Of a stretch of 64,000 nucleotides of DNA, positions 21,277 to 28,296 are shown in pieces. Position 1 is the stretch's first letter. Every line of letters begins with the position of its first letter. The DNA comes from Rhizobium sp. 9140 (lineage in GTDB: Bacteria > Pseudomonadota > Alphaproteobacteria > Rhizobiales > Rhizobiaceae). Made by a program: the position numbers and the translations under genes. The stretch is taken from the NCBI RefSeq assembly GCF_900067135.1, contig NZ_FJUR01000001.1, positions 2,235,501-2,299,500 on the forward strand, written 5' to 3'. The notes beneath the pieces are model-generated. The model was given only the letters and a program-made list of their open reading frames with translations. It did not search any database and had not been told where the DNA came from.

Positions 21277-21858
21277 ATGGTAAGCCGGCGACGGTCGCTT
21301 GTCCGGGACGGTCTGTTGACGATCCTTTTCCTAGGGCTCGTCTGGCTTGCCGCCAGTCGCCTTGCCGGTGGTGGTGGTGAGACAGTTATCGGCCAGCCGC
21401 GCGTGGTGGATGGCGACACGCTCGCCATCGGGCGAGATCGCATTCGCCTTATCGGCATCGATGCGCCCGAGAGCGAACAGACCTGCGAGCGCGATGGCAG
21501 GGACTGGAATTGCGGGCAGGAGGCCCGACGGCATCTGGCGCGGCTGATCGGCAAGACCGCCGTCGCGTGCGAAGGCCGCGCGGATGACCGCTACGGCCGG
21601 CGACTTGCGATCTGTGCGGCTGGAGGCGAGGACCTCAACGCCCGGATGGTCGAGGACGGTTTTGCCGTCGCCTTCGGCGATTACGAGGTGGAGGAGGCGG
21701 ATGCGCGCGCCCGCCGGGCAGGTCTCTGGGCCGGCACCTTCGATCGCCCGAGAGACTGGCGCGCCCGCCATGGCGGAATCGCTGAGGTGCCCCATATCGA
21801 TATGGATTGGATCAAGGCGCTGCTGCGCCGTATCGAGACCGCATGGACATCCCGCTGA
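21277..21858 (+). CDS. Membrane-anchored or secreted thermonuclease-family protein
   Basis: About 193 residues. An N-terminal hydrophobic segment (LLTILFLGLVWLAASRLAG) is either a signal peptide or an anchor. The staphylococcal nuclease domain follows with VVDGDTLAIGRDRIRLIGIDAPE, containing the calcium-binding Asp and the first catalytic Arg, then YGRRLAICAAGGEDLNARMV. The start at 21277 has AAGGTG seven bases upstream; an upstream TTG in the same frame lacks such a site. The 3' end overlaps the next gene by 16 bases. It is divergent from the histidine kinase. Its substrate in vivo is unknown. Confidence 0.85.
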   Translation: MVSRRRSLVRDGLLTILFLGLVWLAASRLAGGGGETVIGQPRVVDGDTLAIGRDRIRLIGIDAPESEQTCERDGRDWNCGQEARRHLARLIGKTAVACEGRADDRYGRRLAICAAGGEDLNARMVEDGFAVAFGDYEVEEADARARRAGLWAGTFDRPRDWRARHGGIAEVPHIDMDWIKALLRRIETAWTSR

Positions 21859-22484
21859 AACCGACCAGAGACGACGTCGAGCAACTCTCGCGAACGATTT
21901 CCGCTTGCCGCATCTGTCGTGATGCGCCGGTTTTCGGCGCACCGTTGCCGCATGAGCCGAGGCCGATATTCGTCCTCTCCGCGAAGGCCCGCATCCTCAT
22001 CGCCAGTCAGGCCCCGGGCATGCGAGCGCATGTCAGCGGCGTCCCCTTCGATGATCCCTCGGGCAACCGGCTGCGAGACTGGCTTGGCGTGGATCGGCCG
22101 ACCTTCTACGATCCGGACAAGTTCGCGATCGTTCCCATGGGATTCTGCTTCCCCGGTTACGACAGACACGGCGGCGACATTCCGCCAAGGCGCGAATGCG
22201 CGCCTGTCTGGCGAGAGACGGCGCTCGCCGCCGTGCCGAATGCCTCTCTCATCCTCGTCATCGGCGCCTATGCGCAGGCCTATCATCTTGGCACGAAGCG
22301 GCAGGCCTCGATGACGGCGACGGTGGCGGACTGGCGGCGGACGTTCGAGCGGGCGGAGGGACCCAAGCTGCTGCCTCTTCCACACCCCAGCTGGCGGAAT
22401 ACGCCATGGCTGAAACGGAACCCCTGGTTCGAAGCCGAACTGCTGCCGGTGCTCCGCGCTGAAATTGCATTGCGGATATCTTGA
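21843..22484 (+). CDS. Uracil-DNA glycosylase superfamily protein
   Basis: About 213 residues. Motif 1 reads ASQAPGMRAH, matching the G-x-APG type of the superfamily, followed by DDPSGNRLRDWLGV. The C-terminal motif is LPLPHPSWRN with the expected His-Pro-Ser. An N-terminal pair of Cys (SACRICRDAP) recalls Fe-S-bearing families, but I do not see a clear full set of four ligands. Enzymatic activity is therefore likely but not assured. The gene starts inside the end of the nuclease gene, so the two are cotranscribed. Confidence 0.8.
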   Translation: MDIPLKPTRDDVEQLSRTISACRICRDAPVFGAPLPHEPRPIFVLSAKARILIASQAPGMRAHVSGVPFDDPSGNRLRDWLGVDRPTFYDPDKFAIVPMGFCFPGYDRHGGDIPPRRECAPVWRETALAAVPNASLILVIGAYAQAYHLGTKRQASMTATVADWRRTFERAEGPKLLPLPHPSWRNTPWLKRNPWFEAELLPVLRAEIALRIS

Positions 22485-22551
22485 GAATTCTCTCTGGTAT
22501 TGGCCCTTTTTGACGCTATAGAAGAAATAATATTCGAAGGGGGCTATTGAA

Positions 22552-23040
22552 ATGGATCGTCTCGATCGCAAAATCCTGCGACTTCTGCAGGAAGATTCGA
22601 CACTCGCCGTTGCCGATCTGGCAAAAAAGGTCGGGCTGTCGACGACGCCATGCTGGCGGCGCATCCAGAAGATGGAAGAAGAAGGCGTCATCCGTGGCCG
22701 CGTCGCGCTGCTCGATCCGGCGAAGATCAATACCAAGGTTACCGTCTTCGTGTCGATCCGCACCAATGCGCACTCGATCGAGTGGCTTCGGCGCTTCTCG
22801 GAAGTCGTCGGAGAATTTCCCGAAGTGGTCGAACTCTACCGGATGAGCGGCGACGTCGATTACCTGCTGCGCGTGGTGGTGCCGGATATCGCGGCCTATG
22901 ACGCCTTCTACAAGCGTCTGATCGCCAAGATCGAGATTCGCGACGTGTCCTCGGCTTTCGCCATGGAGCAGATCAAGTACACGACGCAGATGCCGCTCGA
23001 CTACATGATCCTGGAGCAGGCGAAGTCCCAGGAGGACTGA
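22552..23040 (+). CDS. Lrp/AsnC-family transcriptional regulator
   Basis: 162 residues. The N-terminal helix-turn-helix (DRKILRLLQEDSTLAVADLA, then VGLSTTPCWRRIQKMEEEGV) and the C-terminal RAM/effector-binding domain (VELYRMSGDVDYLLRVVVPD) give the classical Lrp layout and length. A GAAGGGGG ribosome binding site precedes the ATG. Members respond to amino acids. The gene faces a beta-hydroxyacid dehydrogenase gene at a shared palindrome, so direct control of that gene is not implied by orientation. Confidence 0.93.
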   Translation: MDRLDRKILRLLQEDSTLAVADLAKKVGLSTTPCWRRIQKMEEEGVIRGRVALLDPAKINTKVTVFVSIRTNAHSIEWLRRFSEVVGEFPEVVELYRMSGDVDYLLRVVVPDIAAYDAFYKRLIAKIEIRDVSSAFAMEQIKYTTQMPLDYMILEQAKSQED

Positions 23041-23061
23041 CATCTCGTCAACATGGACGTG

Positions 23062-23093
23062 GGAGAAGAAGTAGGCGCGCCTACTTCTCCTCC
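23062..23093. terminator. Near-perfect 32-base palindrome between convergent genes
   Basis: The two 16-base arms (23062-23077 and 23078-23093) pair in 15 of 16 positions, and the inner 22 bases are a perfect palindrome with no loop. It lies after the lrp-type gene and contains the stop codon and last codons of the opposing dehydrogenase. It could act as a bidirectional terminator. Confidence 0.55.
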
Positions 23094-23953
23094 AGCCGAG
23101 CCAGCAGCGACGAGGTATCCCAGCGCTTGCCGCCCATCGCCTGCACCTCGCCGTAGAACTGATCGACAAGCGCCGTGACTGGAAGCTTGGCGCCGTTGCG
23201 ACGGGCTTCGGTCAGCACGATCTCCAGATCCTTGCGCATCCAGTCCACAGCAAAGCCGAAGTCGTATGTGCCGGAGATCATGGTCTTGTGGCGGTTTTCC
23301 ATCTGCCAGGAACCGGCCGCTCCCTTGGAGATCACCTCCACAACGGCCTCCATGTCGAGCCCGGCGCTCTTCCCGAAATGCACGGCTTCGGCCAGCCCCT
23401 GAACGAGGCCTGCAATGCAGATCTGGTTGACCATCTTGGTCAGCTGACCGCTGCCGGCCGGTCCCATCAGGCCGACCATGCGGGCATAGGCGTCGATGAC
23501 CGGCCGCGCCCTTTCGAACACGTCGGGGTCGCCCCCGCACATGACGGTGAGAACACCGTTCTCCGCACCCGCCTGCCCACCGGAGACCGGCGCGTCGATG
23601 AAATGCGCGTCACGTGCACGCGCCGCCGCGTCCAGTTCCCGGGCGACTTCAGCGGAGGCCGTGGTATTGTCGATGAAGATCGCGCCAGCGCGAAGCGTTT
23701 CGAAAGCGCCGTCCTTTCCCGTGGTGACCGACCGCAGGTCGTCATCGTTGCCGACGCAGCAGAACACGACGTCCGCGTCGCGTGCAGCTTCGGCCGGGGT
23801 CGCTGCCGACGTGCCGCCGTTTTCCGACACCCAAGTTTCGGCCTTTGCCGATGTGCGGTTATAGACCGTCAGGTCATGGCCGCCCTTGACGGCAAGATGA
23901 CGGGCCATGGGATATCCCATGACACCGAGACCGATGAAGGCGACTTTGGCCAT
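23081..23953 (-). CDS. Beta-hydroxyacid dehydrogenase (GarR/MmsB type)
   Basis: 290 residues of the 3-hydroxyisobutyrate / 2-hydroxy-3-oxopropionate reductase family. The dinucleotide-binding start is VAFIGLGVMGYPMARHLA, the substrate-binding motif is DAPVSGGQAGAENG, and the catalytic Lys is in GSGQLTKMVNQ. The family reduces tartronate semialdehyde, succinate semialdehyde or similar short acids, and which one cannot be told here. Cofactor preference is also uncertain. The C-terminal codons are part of the palindrome shared with the facing regulator gene. Confidence 0.87.
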   Translation of the reverse strand: MAKVAFIGLGVMGYPMARHLAVKGGHDLTVYNRTSAKAETWVSENGGTSAATPAEAARDADVVFCCVGNDDDLRSVTTGKDGAFETLRAGAIFIDNTTASAEVARELDAAARARDAHFIDAPVSGGQAGAENGVLTVMCGGDPDVFERARPVIDAYARMVGLMGPAGSGQLTKMVNQICIAGLVQGLAEAVHFGKSAGLDMEAVVEVISKGAAGSWQMENRHKTMISGTYDFGFAVDWMRKDLEIVLTEARRNGAKLPVTALVDQFYGEVQAMGGKRWDTSSLLARLEEK

Positions 23954-23993
23954 GGGGCTCTCCTCAGGCGATAGATAGATTGTAGCGTCGGGA

Positions 23994-24818
23994 TCAGGAC
24001 GGTTTGCGCAGCCGCGCCACGATCAGATGACCGGCAATCGGCGCACCGTCTTCCATGCGTACGACGATATCGGTGAGATCGACCAGATCGAATCCTGTCG
24101 CCTCAAGCCGTTCGAGCACGTATTCCCGCGCATGCGCGAATCGCTGGTGCGGACCGACCATGAAACGGCGGCCGGCGAAGACGTCGTCGGGCAAGGTTTC
24201 GCTCGAGAAGATGAACAGCCCGCCCGGCTCCATAGTCTCGGCTGCTGCAAAGAACAGCGCTTCGAGGCCGCCGAGATAGGGCAGGACATCCGTCGCGGTC
24301 ACGAGATCGAACGGTCCGTCGTCGTTATCCTCGAGAAAATCCACCGCCTCGCCGACATAGAGCGCGTCGTAGAGATCCTTCTCATGGGCGATCTCGATCA
24401 TGTTTTCCGAGAGATCGACGCCGGTCAGGCTCTCGACCATGTCGCGCAGCGCGCCGCCGGTGAGGCCGGTTCCGCAGCCGAGATCGAGCAGGCTCTCGAA
24501 GGGTCCAAGCCCAAGCGCCTGCAGCCGCTGGCGCACCATCATCGGCACGGAATAGCCGAGCTGTTCCACAAGAACGTCCTCGAACACATCGGCATGCTGG
24601 TCGAACAGGGTCGTGACATAGGCGTCCGACGCCTTGTCGGGCGTCTCGCCGCGTCCCATGGAGGCGATGCGTACGGCAGCGCCACCATGATCTTCCGGAT
24701 CGAGGACCAAAACGTCCCGGTAGGCAGAGACCGCCGCCTCGACATCGCCGGATTTTTCAAGCGCGAGAGCGCGGTTATAGGCCTCGGCCAAAGCTTCTTC
24801 GTCGATCTTCTTTTGCAT
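23994..24818 (-). CDS. TPR-containing SAM-dependent methyltransferase
   Basis: 274 residues. An N-terminal tetratricopeptide-like segment (AEAYNRALALEKSGDVEAAVSAYRDVLVLDPED) occupies about residues 10-55. A class I methyltransferase domain follows with motif I LLDLGCGTGLTGG and VDLSENMIEIA. Similar proteins are conserved in rhizobia without an assigned substrate. The gene is the last of a run of minus-strand genes starting with usg. Confidence 0.82.
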   Translation of the reverse strand: MQKKIDEEALAEAYNRALALEKSGDVEAAVSAYRDVLVLDPEDHGGAAVRIASMGRGETPDKASDAYVTTLFDQHADVFEDVLVEQLGYSVPMMVRQRLQALGLGPFESLLDLGCGTGLTGGALRDMVESLTGVDLSENMIEIAHEKDLYDALYVGEAVDFLEDNDDGPFDLVTATDVLPYLGGLEALFFAAAETMEPGGLFIFSSETLPDDVFAGRRFMVGPHQRFAHAREYVLERLEATGFDLVDLTDIVVRMEDGAPIAGHLIVARLRKPS

Positions 24819-24902
24819 GGGTGCTTTGTAGGATGGGCATTGCCGAATGGCAATCCCGATCCGCCGCCGGAAACCCCCATGCGGAGCAGCATCATGGAGA
24901 CA

Positions 24903-25169
24903 TCAGTTGATGATGAATTCCCCTCGCAATGCGCGCCAGTCGCCGGCCGATATCAGCTTGCGATGGACGTAGCGCACTGAGTGGAGCGGCCCATCGAGCG
25001 TTTCCTGCCAGAATTTCAAGAAGCGTTTCATTTCGGGGAAATGCGGCGCCAGGTCGTAATGCTGCCAGAGGTAGCTCTGCAGGATCGCTTGGCGATCCGG
25101 CATTCGGTAGAGGATCTCGGCCGTGGTGAGGCCGTACCCTTTCAGCTGCAGTTCCATGTCAGATGCCAT
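24903..25169 (-). CDS. Usg family protein
   Basis: About 88 residues matching the small alphaproteobacterial Usg family, first noted near tryptophan genes; the function is unknown. Recognisable parts are LKGYGLTTAEILYRMPDR, LQSYLWQHYDLAP and FPEMKRFLKFW. The start at 25169 is preferred because GATGAGG lies about six bases before it; an upstream in-frame ATG at 25181 would overlap that site. There is no trp gene here. An imperfect hairpin (ATTGCC/GGCAAT, 24839-24844 and 24849-24854) lies between this gene and the methyltransferase gene. Confidence 0.85.
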   Translation of the reverse strand: MASDMELQLKGYGLTTAEILYRMPDRQAILQSYLWQHYDLAPHFPEMKRFLKFWQETLDGPLHSVRYVHRKLISAGDWRALRGEFIIN

Positions 25170-25279
25170 GCGAAACCTCATCTATGCTGAATGACGGTCT
25201 CTAGAATGAAGCGCCCGAATGGTTAAGCAAGTCTTAATGACAGCTGCGTGACGAAGAATATTGTGTTTTAACAGACGCT

Positions 25280-25307
25280 TGGCAGCCAGGAATCAAGAGT
25301 GCTGCCA
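25280..25307. terminator. Hairpin downstream of the amino-acid permease operon
   Basis: TGGCAGC (25280-25286) and GCTGCCA (25301-25307) form a perfect 7-base stem with a 14-base loop, 11 bases past the end of the last permease gene on the minus strand. There is no adjacent T-run, so it may be a processing or stability element instead. Confidence 0.35.
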
Positions 25308-25318
25308 GCTCTCTGCGT

Positions 25319-26236
25319 TCATCGCTTGAGATGACGGGTCAGTCGGTTTTCGAGCCAGACCCACAGATTGCGTAGCGCCTCGACCATGATGAGGTAGAAG
25401 ATCGCGGCCCAGAGATAGGTCTGATAGTCGAAGGTGCGGGAGAAGGCGCGGCGGGTTTCGCCCATGAGGTCGAAGACGGTGACGATGGCGACGATGGCCG
25501 ACGCCTTGATCATGAGGATGATCTCGTTGCCGTAGGGTCGAAGCGCCACAATCATCGCCTGCGGCAGGATGATCTTGAAGAAGGCAACGCGCTCAGACAG
25601 GCCGAGCGAGGCCGCACCTTCGCGCTGGCCCCGTGGCACGCTCTCGATCGCGCCGCGCAGGATTTCCGCCTGATAGGCCGCCGTGTTGAGTACGAAGGTC
25701 AGCAGGGCACAATACCAGGCCTCGCGGAAGAACCACCAGAGTCCGATCTCCGTCAATTGCGGCCGGAAACTTCCGAGGCCGTAATAGATGAGGAAGAGCT
25801 GCATGATGAGCGGCGTGCCGCGGAAGAAGTAGACGTAGACGTAGGCGATCCAGTTCGCGACCTTGTTCTTCGACATGCGTCCGAGAGCGACCAGCAACGA
25901 GAGAAGCGCGCCGAGCACGATGGAGGTCGAGACGAGACCGAGTGTGACGCCGAGGCCGGAGATGTAGCCGGGTCCGTAACGCTGGAATTTCTCCGGATCG
26001 AACCCGCCGACGATGAGCATGCCGAGGCCGACGAAGACCGCGAGCCAGACGCCGAGAAGGACGCGACCGAACAGACGTGACAAAGTGTAGGGACGCGCTT
26101 CTTTGCGGGGCGCAGGCTGCGGCGGAAGCAGGTCCGTCGAGACGAAGGCTTGCACCGGGCGGACGCCGGGAGACGGCATATCCGTATCGAGCGCCGGCGG
26201 CGCGCCGGCGGGCGGAAGAGGCGGTGTCACGCTCAT
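25319..26236 (-). CDS. Polar/basic amino-acid ABC transporter permease (HisM-like)
   Basis: 305 residues. A Pro-rich cytoplasmic N-terminus of about 60 residues precedes five hydrophobic helices of the HEQRo/His-Glu-Gln-Arg-opine permease family. The conserved loop reads REGAASLGLSERVAFFKIIL... with ALRPYGNEIILMIKASAI after it. It overlaps the upstream permease gene by 4 bases. No ATP-binding subunit gene follows in this window; it must be encoded elsewhere. Confidence 0.9.
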   Translation of the reverse strand: MSVTPPLPPAGAPPALDTDMPSPGVRPVQAFVSTDLLPPQPAPRKEARPYTLSRLFGRVLLGVWLAVFVGLGMLIVGGFDPEKFQRYGPGYISGLGVTLGLVSTSIVLGALLSLLVALGRMSKNKVANWIAYVYVYFFRGTPLIMQLFLIYYGLGSFRPQLTEIGLWWFFREAWYCALLTFVLNTAAYQAEILRGAIESVPRGQREGAASLGLSERVAFFKIILPQAMIVALRPYGNEIILMIKASAIVAIVTVFDLMGETRRAFSRTFDYQTYLWAAIFYLIMVEALRNLWVWLENRLTRHLKR

Positions 26237-27036
26237 CGGGCCACCTCCGAACGGCGCGCCCAGCGCTCAAGTGCGGAGAAGACCACGGAGGATGCTGCGG
26301 CGAGCAGCAGGAACAGGATGCAGGCGAGCCCGAAGAATTCGAACGCCTGCTTTGTCACGCGCGCGGCAACGCCGGTCTGACGCAGGATATCCGGCAGGCC
26401 GATGACGGAGACGAGGGCGGTATCCTTCAAGAGCGCCATCCAGAGATTGCCGAGGCCGGGCAGGGCGATGCGGAAAAGCTGTGGCAGCACGATCAGTCGC
26501 ATGGTCTTTCCCCGGCTGAAGCCGAGCGCGTCGCCTGCTTCGTATTGCCCTCTGGGAATGGCCTTGAAAGCGGATTGCAGCACCTCGGAACAATAGGCCG
26601 AGAAGACGACACCGAGCGCGACGATACCCGCGAAGAAAGCATTGATCTCCACAGGGCCGGAGTAGCCGACGCTTGCGAGAACCTGCTGCACCACGATCTG
26701 CAGGCCGTAATAGACAATGAACAGCGTCAGCAGTTCCGGCAGGCCACGGAAGATGGTGGTGTAGATATCGGAGGACAGGCGGAGCGATTTTTCGCTCGAC
26801 TGCTTGCCCAGCGCAACACAAAAGCCAAGCGCGAGGCCGACCGGCAGCGTTGATATCGCCAGCGATGCGGTGATGAGAAAGCCGTAGCCGATCTCGTCGC
26901 CCCAGCCGGCATCGCCGCAGGCAAGCAGCGTGTTCCCGGCGAGGAGGCGGAAAATGCCGATCGGTCCGCACCACGGATCGAGCGTGGCGCCGAGCCACGA
27001 CGCGGCGGAAAAAAGCGCGGCCATGATTGCGCTCAT
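26233..27036 (-). CDS. Polar/basic amino-acid ABC transporter permease (HisQ-like)
   Basis: About 267 residues. Hydrophobic helices and the permease loop (EAGDALGFSRGKTMRLIVLP) match the HisQ-type partner of the HisM-like gene. I chose the ATG at 27036; AAGGGG lies 12 bases before it. The frame extends upstream into the intergenic terminator, which is why the longer start is rejected. An insertion of about 30 residues between the first two helices (WCGPIGIFRLLAGNTLLACG) carries two cysteines and is longer than in most HisQ proteins I know. Confidence 0.88.
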   Translation of the reverse strand: MSAIMAALFSAASWLGATLDPWCGPIGIFRLLAGNTLLACGDAGWGDEIGYGFLITASLAISTLPVGLALGFCVALGKQSSEKSLRLSSDIYTTIFRGLPELLTLFIVYYGLQIVVQQVLASVGYSGPVEINAFFAGIVALGVVFSAYCSEVLQSAFKAIPRGQYEAGDALGFSRGKTMRLIVLPQLFRIALPGLGNLWMALLKDTALVSVIGLPDILRQTGVAARVTKQAFEFFGLACILFLLLAAASSVVFSALERWARRSEVAR

Positions 27037-27100
27037 CGTCTGATTTGTCCCCTTGAGGTGCTTCTTGATGGGCGCCTCTTTCTTATGTCGACGTTTGTCA

Positions 27101-27132
27101 AACAAAAACGGCGGGAGGGCAAGCTCCCGCCG
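27101..27132 (-). terminator. Strong intrinsic terminator between binding-protein and permease genes
   Basis: A perfect 9-base stem CGGCGGGAG/CTCCCGCCG (27109-27117 and 27124-27132) with a 6-base loop is followed on the minus strand by TTTTTGTTTG. It lies 24 bases after the binding-protein stop and before the permeases, so most transcripts should end here and the permeases depend on read-through. Confidence 0.85.
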
Positions 27133-27156
27133 CAGGATTTCGAACAAGCCCTGGAA

Positions 27157-27939
27157 TTAGCCGCCGTAGACGTCGAATGCGAAGTACTTGTCGTTGATTT
27201 CCTTGTACTTGCCGTTGGCGCGAATGGCCTTGATCGCGGCGTTGAACTTTTCACGCAGATCGTTGTCGCCCTTGCGCAGCGCGATGCCGGCGCCTTCGCC
27301 ATTGATGACAGGATCGATCGGAAGCGTGCCGAGCAGCTTGCAGCACTCGCCATCGGTGGTCTTCAGCCACTCCGAGAGAACGACGACGTCATCGATGACG
27401 GCGTCGATACGGCCGTTGGCGATGTCGAGCTTGTACTCGTCGGAGGTCGGGTAGAGCTTCAGTTCGGCCTTCTTCATATGCGCTTCGGCATAGTTGGAAT
27501 GGGTCGTGGAGCCCTGCGCGCCGAGCGTCTTGCCGTCGAGACCGGCTTCGGTCGCCTCGGTGATGGTGCTATCCTTCGGCACGGCGATGGCCGGCGGGGT
27601 GTTGTAGTACTTTTCCGAGAAGTCCACCTGCTGCTTGCGCTCGGCCGTGATCGACATGGAGGCGATGAAGGCGTCGTACTTCTTGGCGATCAGGGCAGGA
27701 ATCGCGCCATCCCAATCCTGGGTGACGAAGGTGCATTCCGCTTTCATCTCCACGCAGAGTGCCTTGGCGATGTCGATGTCAAAGCCCGTCAGCGAGCCGT
27801 CGGCTTCCAGAACGTTGAAGGGCGGATAGGCGCCTTCGGTGCCGATGGTAATCTTCTCGCCGGCTGCGAGCGCTGTGCTAGCGGTCAGGGCGAAAACGGC
27901 CGCGGCAGCAGCCATGGTGAAACGTTTGGCGATAGGCAT
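27157..27939 (-). CDS. Polar/basic amino-acid ABC transporter binding protein (ArgT/HisJ-like)
   Basis: About 260 residues. The signal peptide MPIAKRFTMAAAAAVFALTA ends at ALAA. The mature part has the family marks ITIGTEGAYPPFNV, LTGFDIDIAKALC and MKAECTFVTQDWDGAIPALI. It binds amino acids such as Lys, Arg or His in the periplasm, the precise ligand unknown. The start at 27939 follows AGAGGA; the longer frame starts in non-family sequence. Two permease genes follow after a terminator. Confidence 0.92.
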   Translation of the reverse strand: MPIAKRFTMAAAAAVFALTASTALAAGEKITIGTEGAYPPFNVLEADGSLTGFDIDIAKALCVEMKAECTFVTQDWDGAIPALIAKKYDAFIASMSITAERKQQVDFSEKYYNTPPAIAVPKDSTITEATEAGLDGKTLGAQGSTTHSNYAEAHMKKAELKLYPTSDEYKLDIANGRIDAVIDDVVVLSEWLKTTDGECCKLLGTLPIDPVINGEGAGIALRKGDNDLREKFNAAIKAIRANGKYKEINDKYFAFDVYGG

Positions 27940-28296
27940 GTCGATCCTCTCTGTTGGCGCAGGCCCGGCTTGTTCTTTGTGTCCCGGAGCCATTCGCAAG
28001 CGACGGTGAACGGTCGCTTCGCTTGCGATATTCCGTCACCCGTTCGCAAATGCAACAGGAAAAGCACGCGGGGAGAAAAGCGTGAACAGGCTCTGGCGGG
28101 AAGAGGAGGAAAGCCTATGTCCGCCGGGTGAACGCGGCATTCATCGCCAATTCATGCGCCTGTTGCTACCGCTCTGGCCATGGATCGCAGCCGCAGCTGC
28201 GACCGTCCGTTACGCGGCGTTCAAACGTATACCGGTCCGGATCATCTGTGCCGGTTGACAAGAACAAGAACGGGATCTCTCTCAGGAGGAGACACC
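27940..28296. other. 357-base divergent intergenic region
   Basis: No gene is seen between the binding-protein gene and the OmpA-like gene. It contains the dyad described separately, a hairpin TCGCAGC/GCTGCGA (28185-28191 and 28196-28202), and a repeat ACCGG/CCGGT near 28230-28253. A TATACC at about 28228-28233 could be a -10 for the OmpA-like gene, but no good -35 is spaced from it. The open frame starting at 28180 is the upstream extension of that gene and looks non-coding. Confidence 0.5.
27995..28027 (-). promoter_or_regulatory. Inverted repeat upstream of the amino-acid binding-protein gene
   Basis: Perfect 9-base arms CGCAAGCGA (27995-28003) and TCGCTTGCG (28019-28027) are separated by 15 bases. 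An alternative inner stem AGCGAC/GTCGCT (27999-28004 and 28013-28018) is possible. It lies about 56 bases before the start codon on the minus strand, so it is an operator or a leader structure. Confidence 0.45.
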
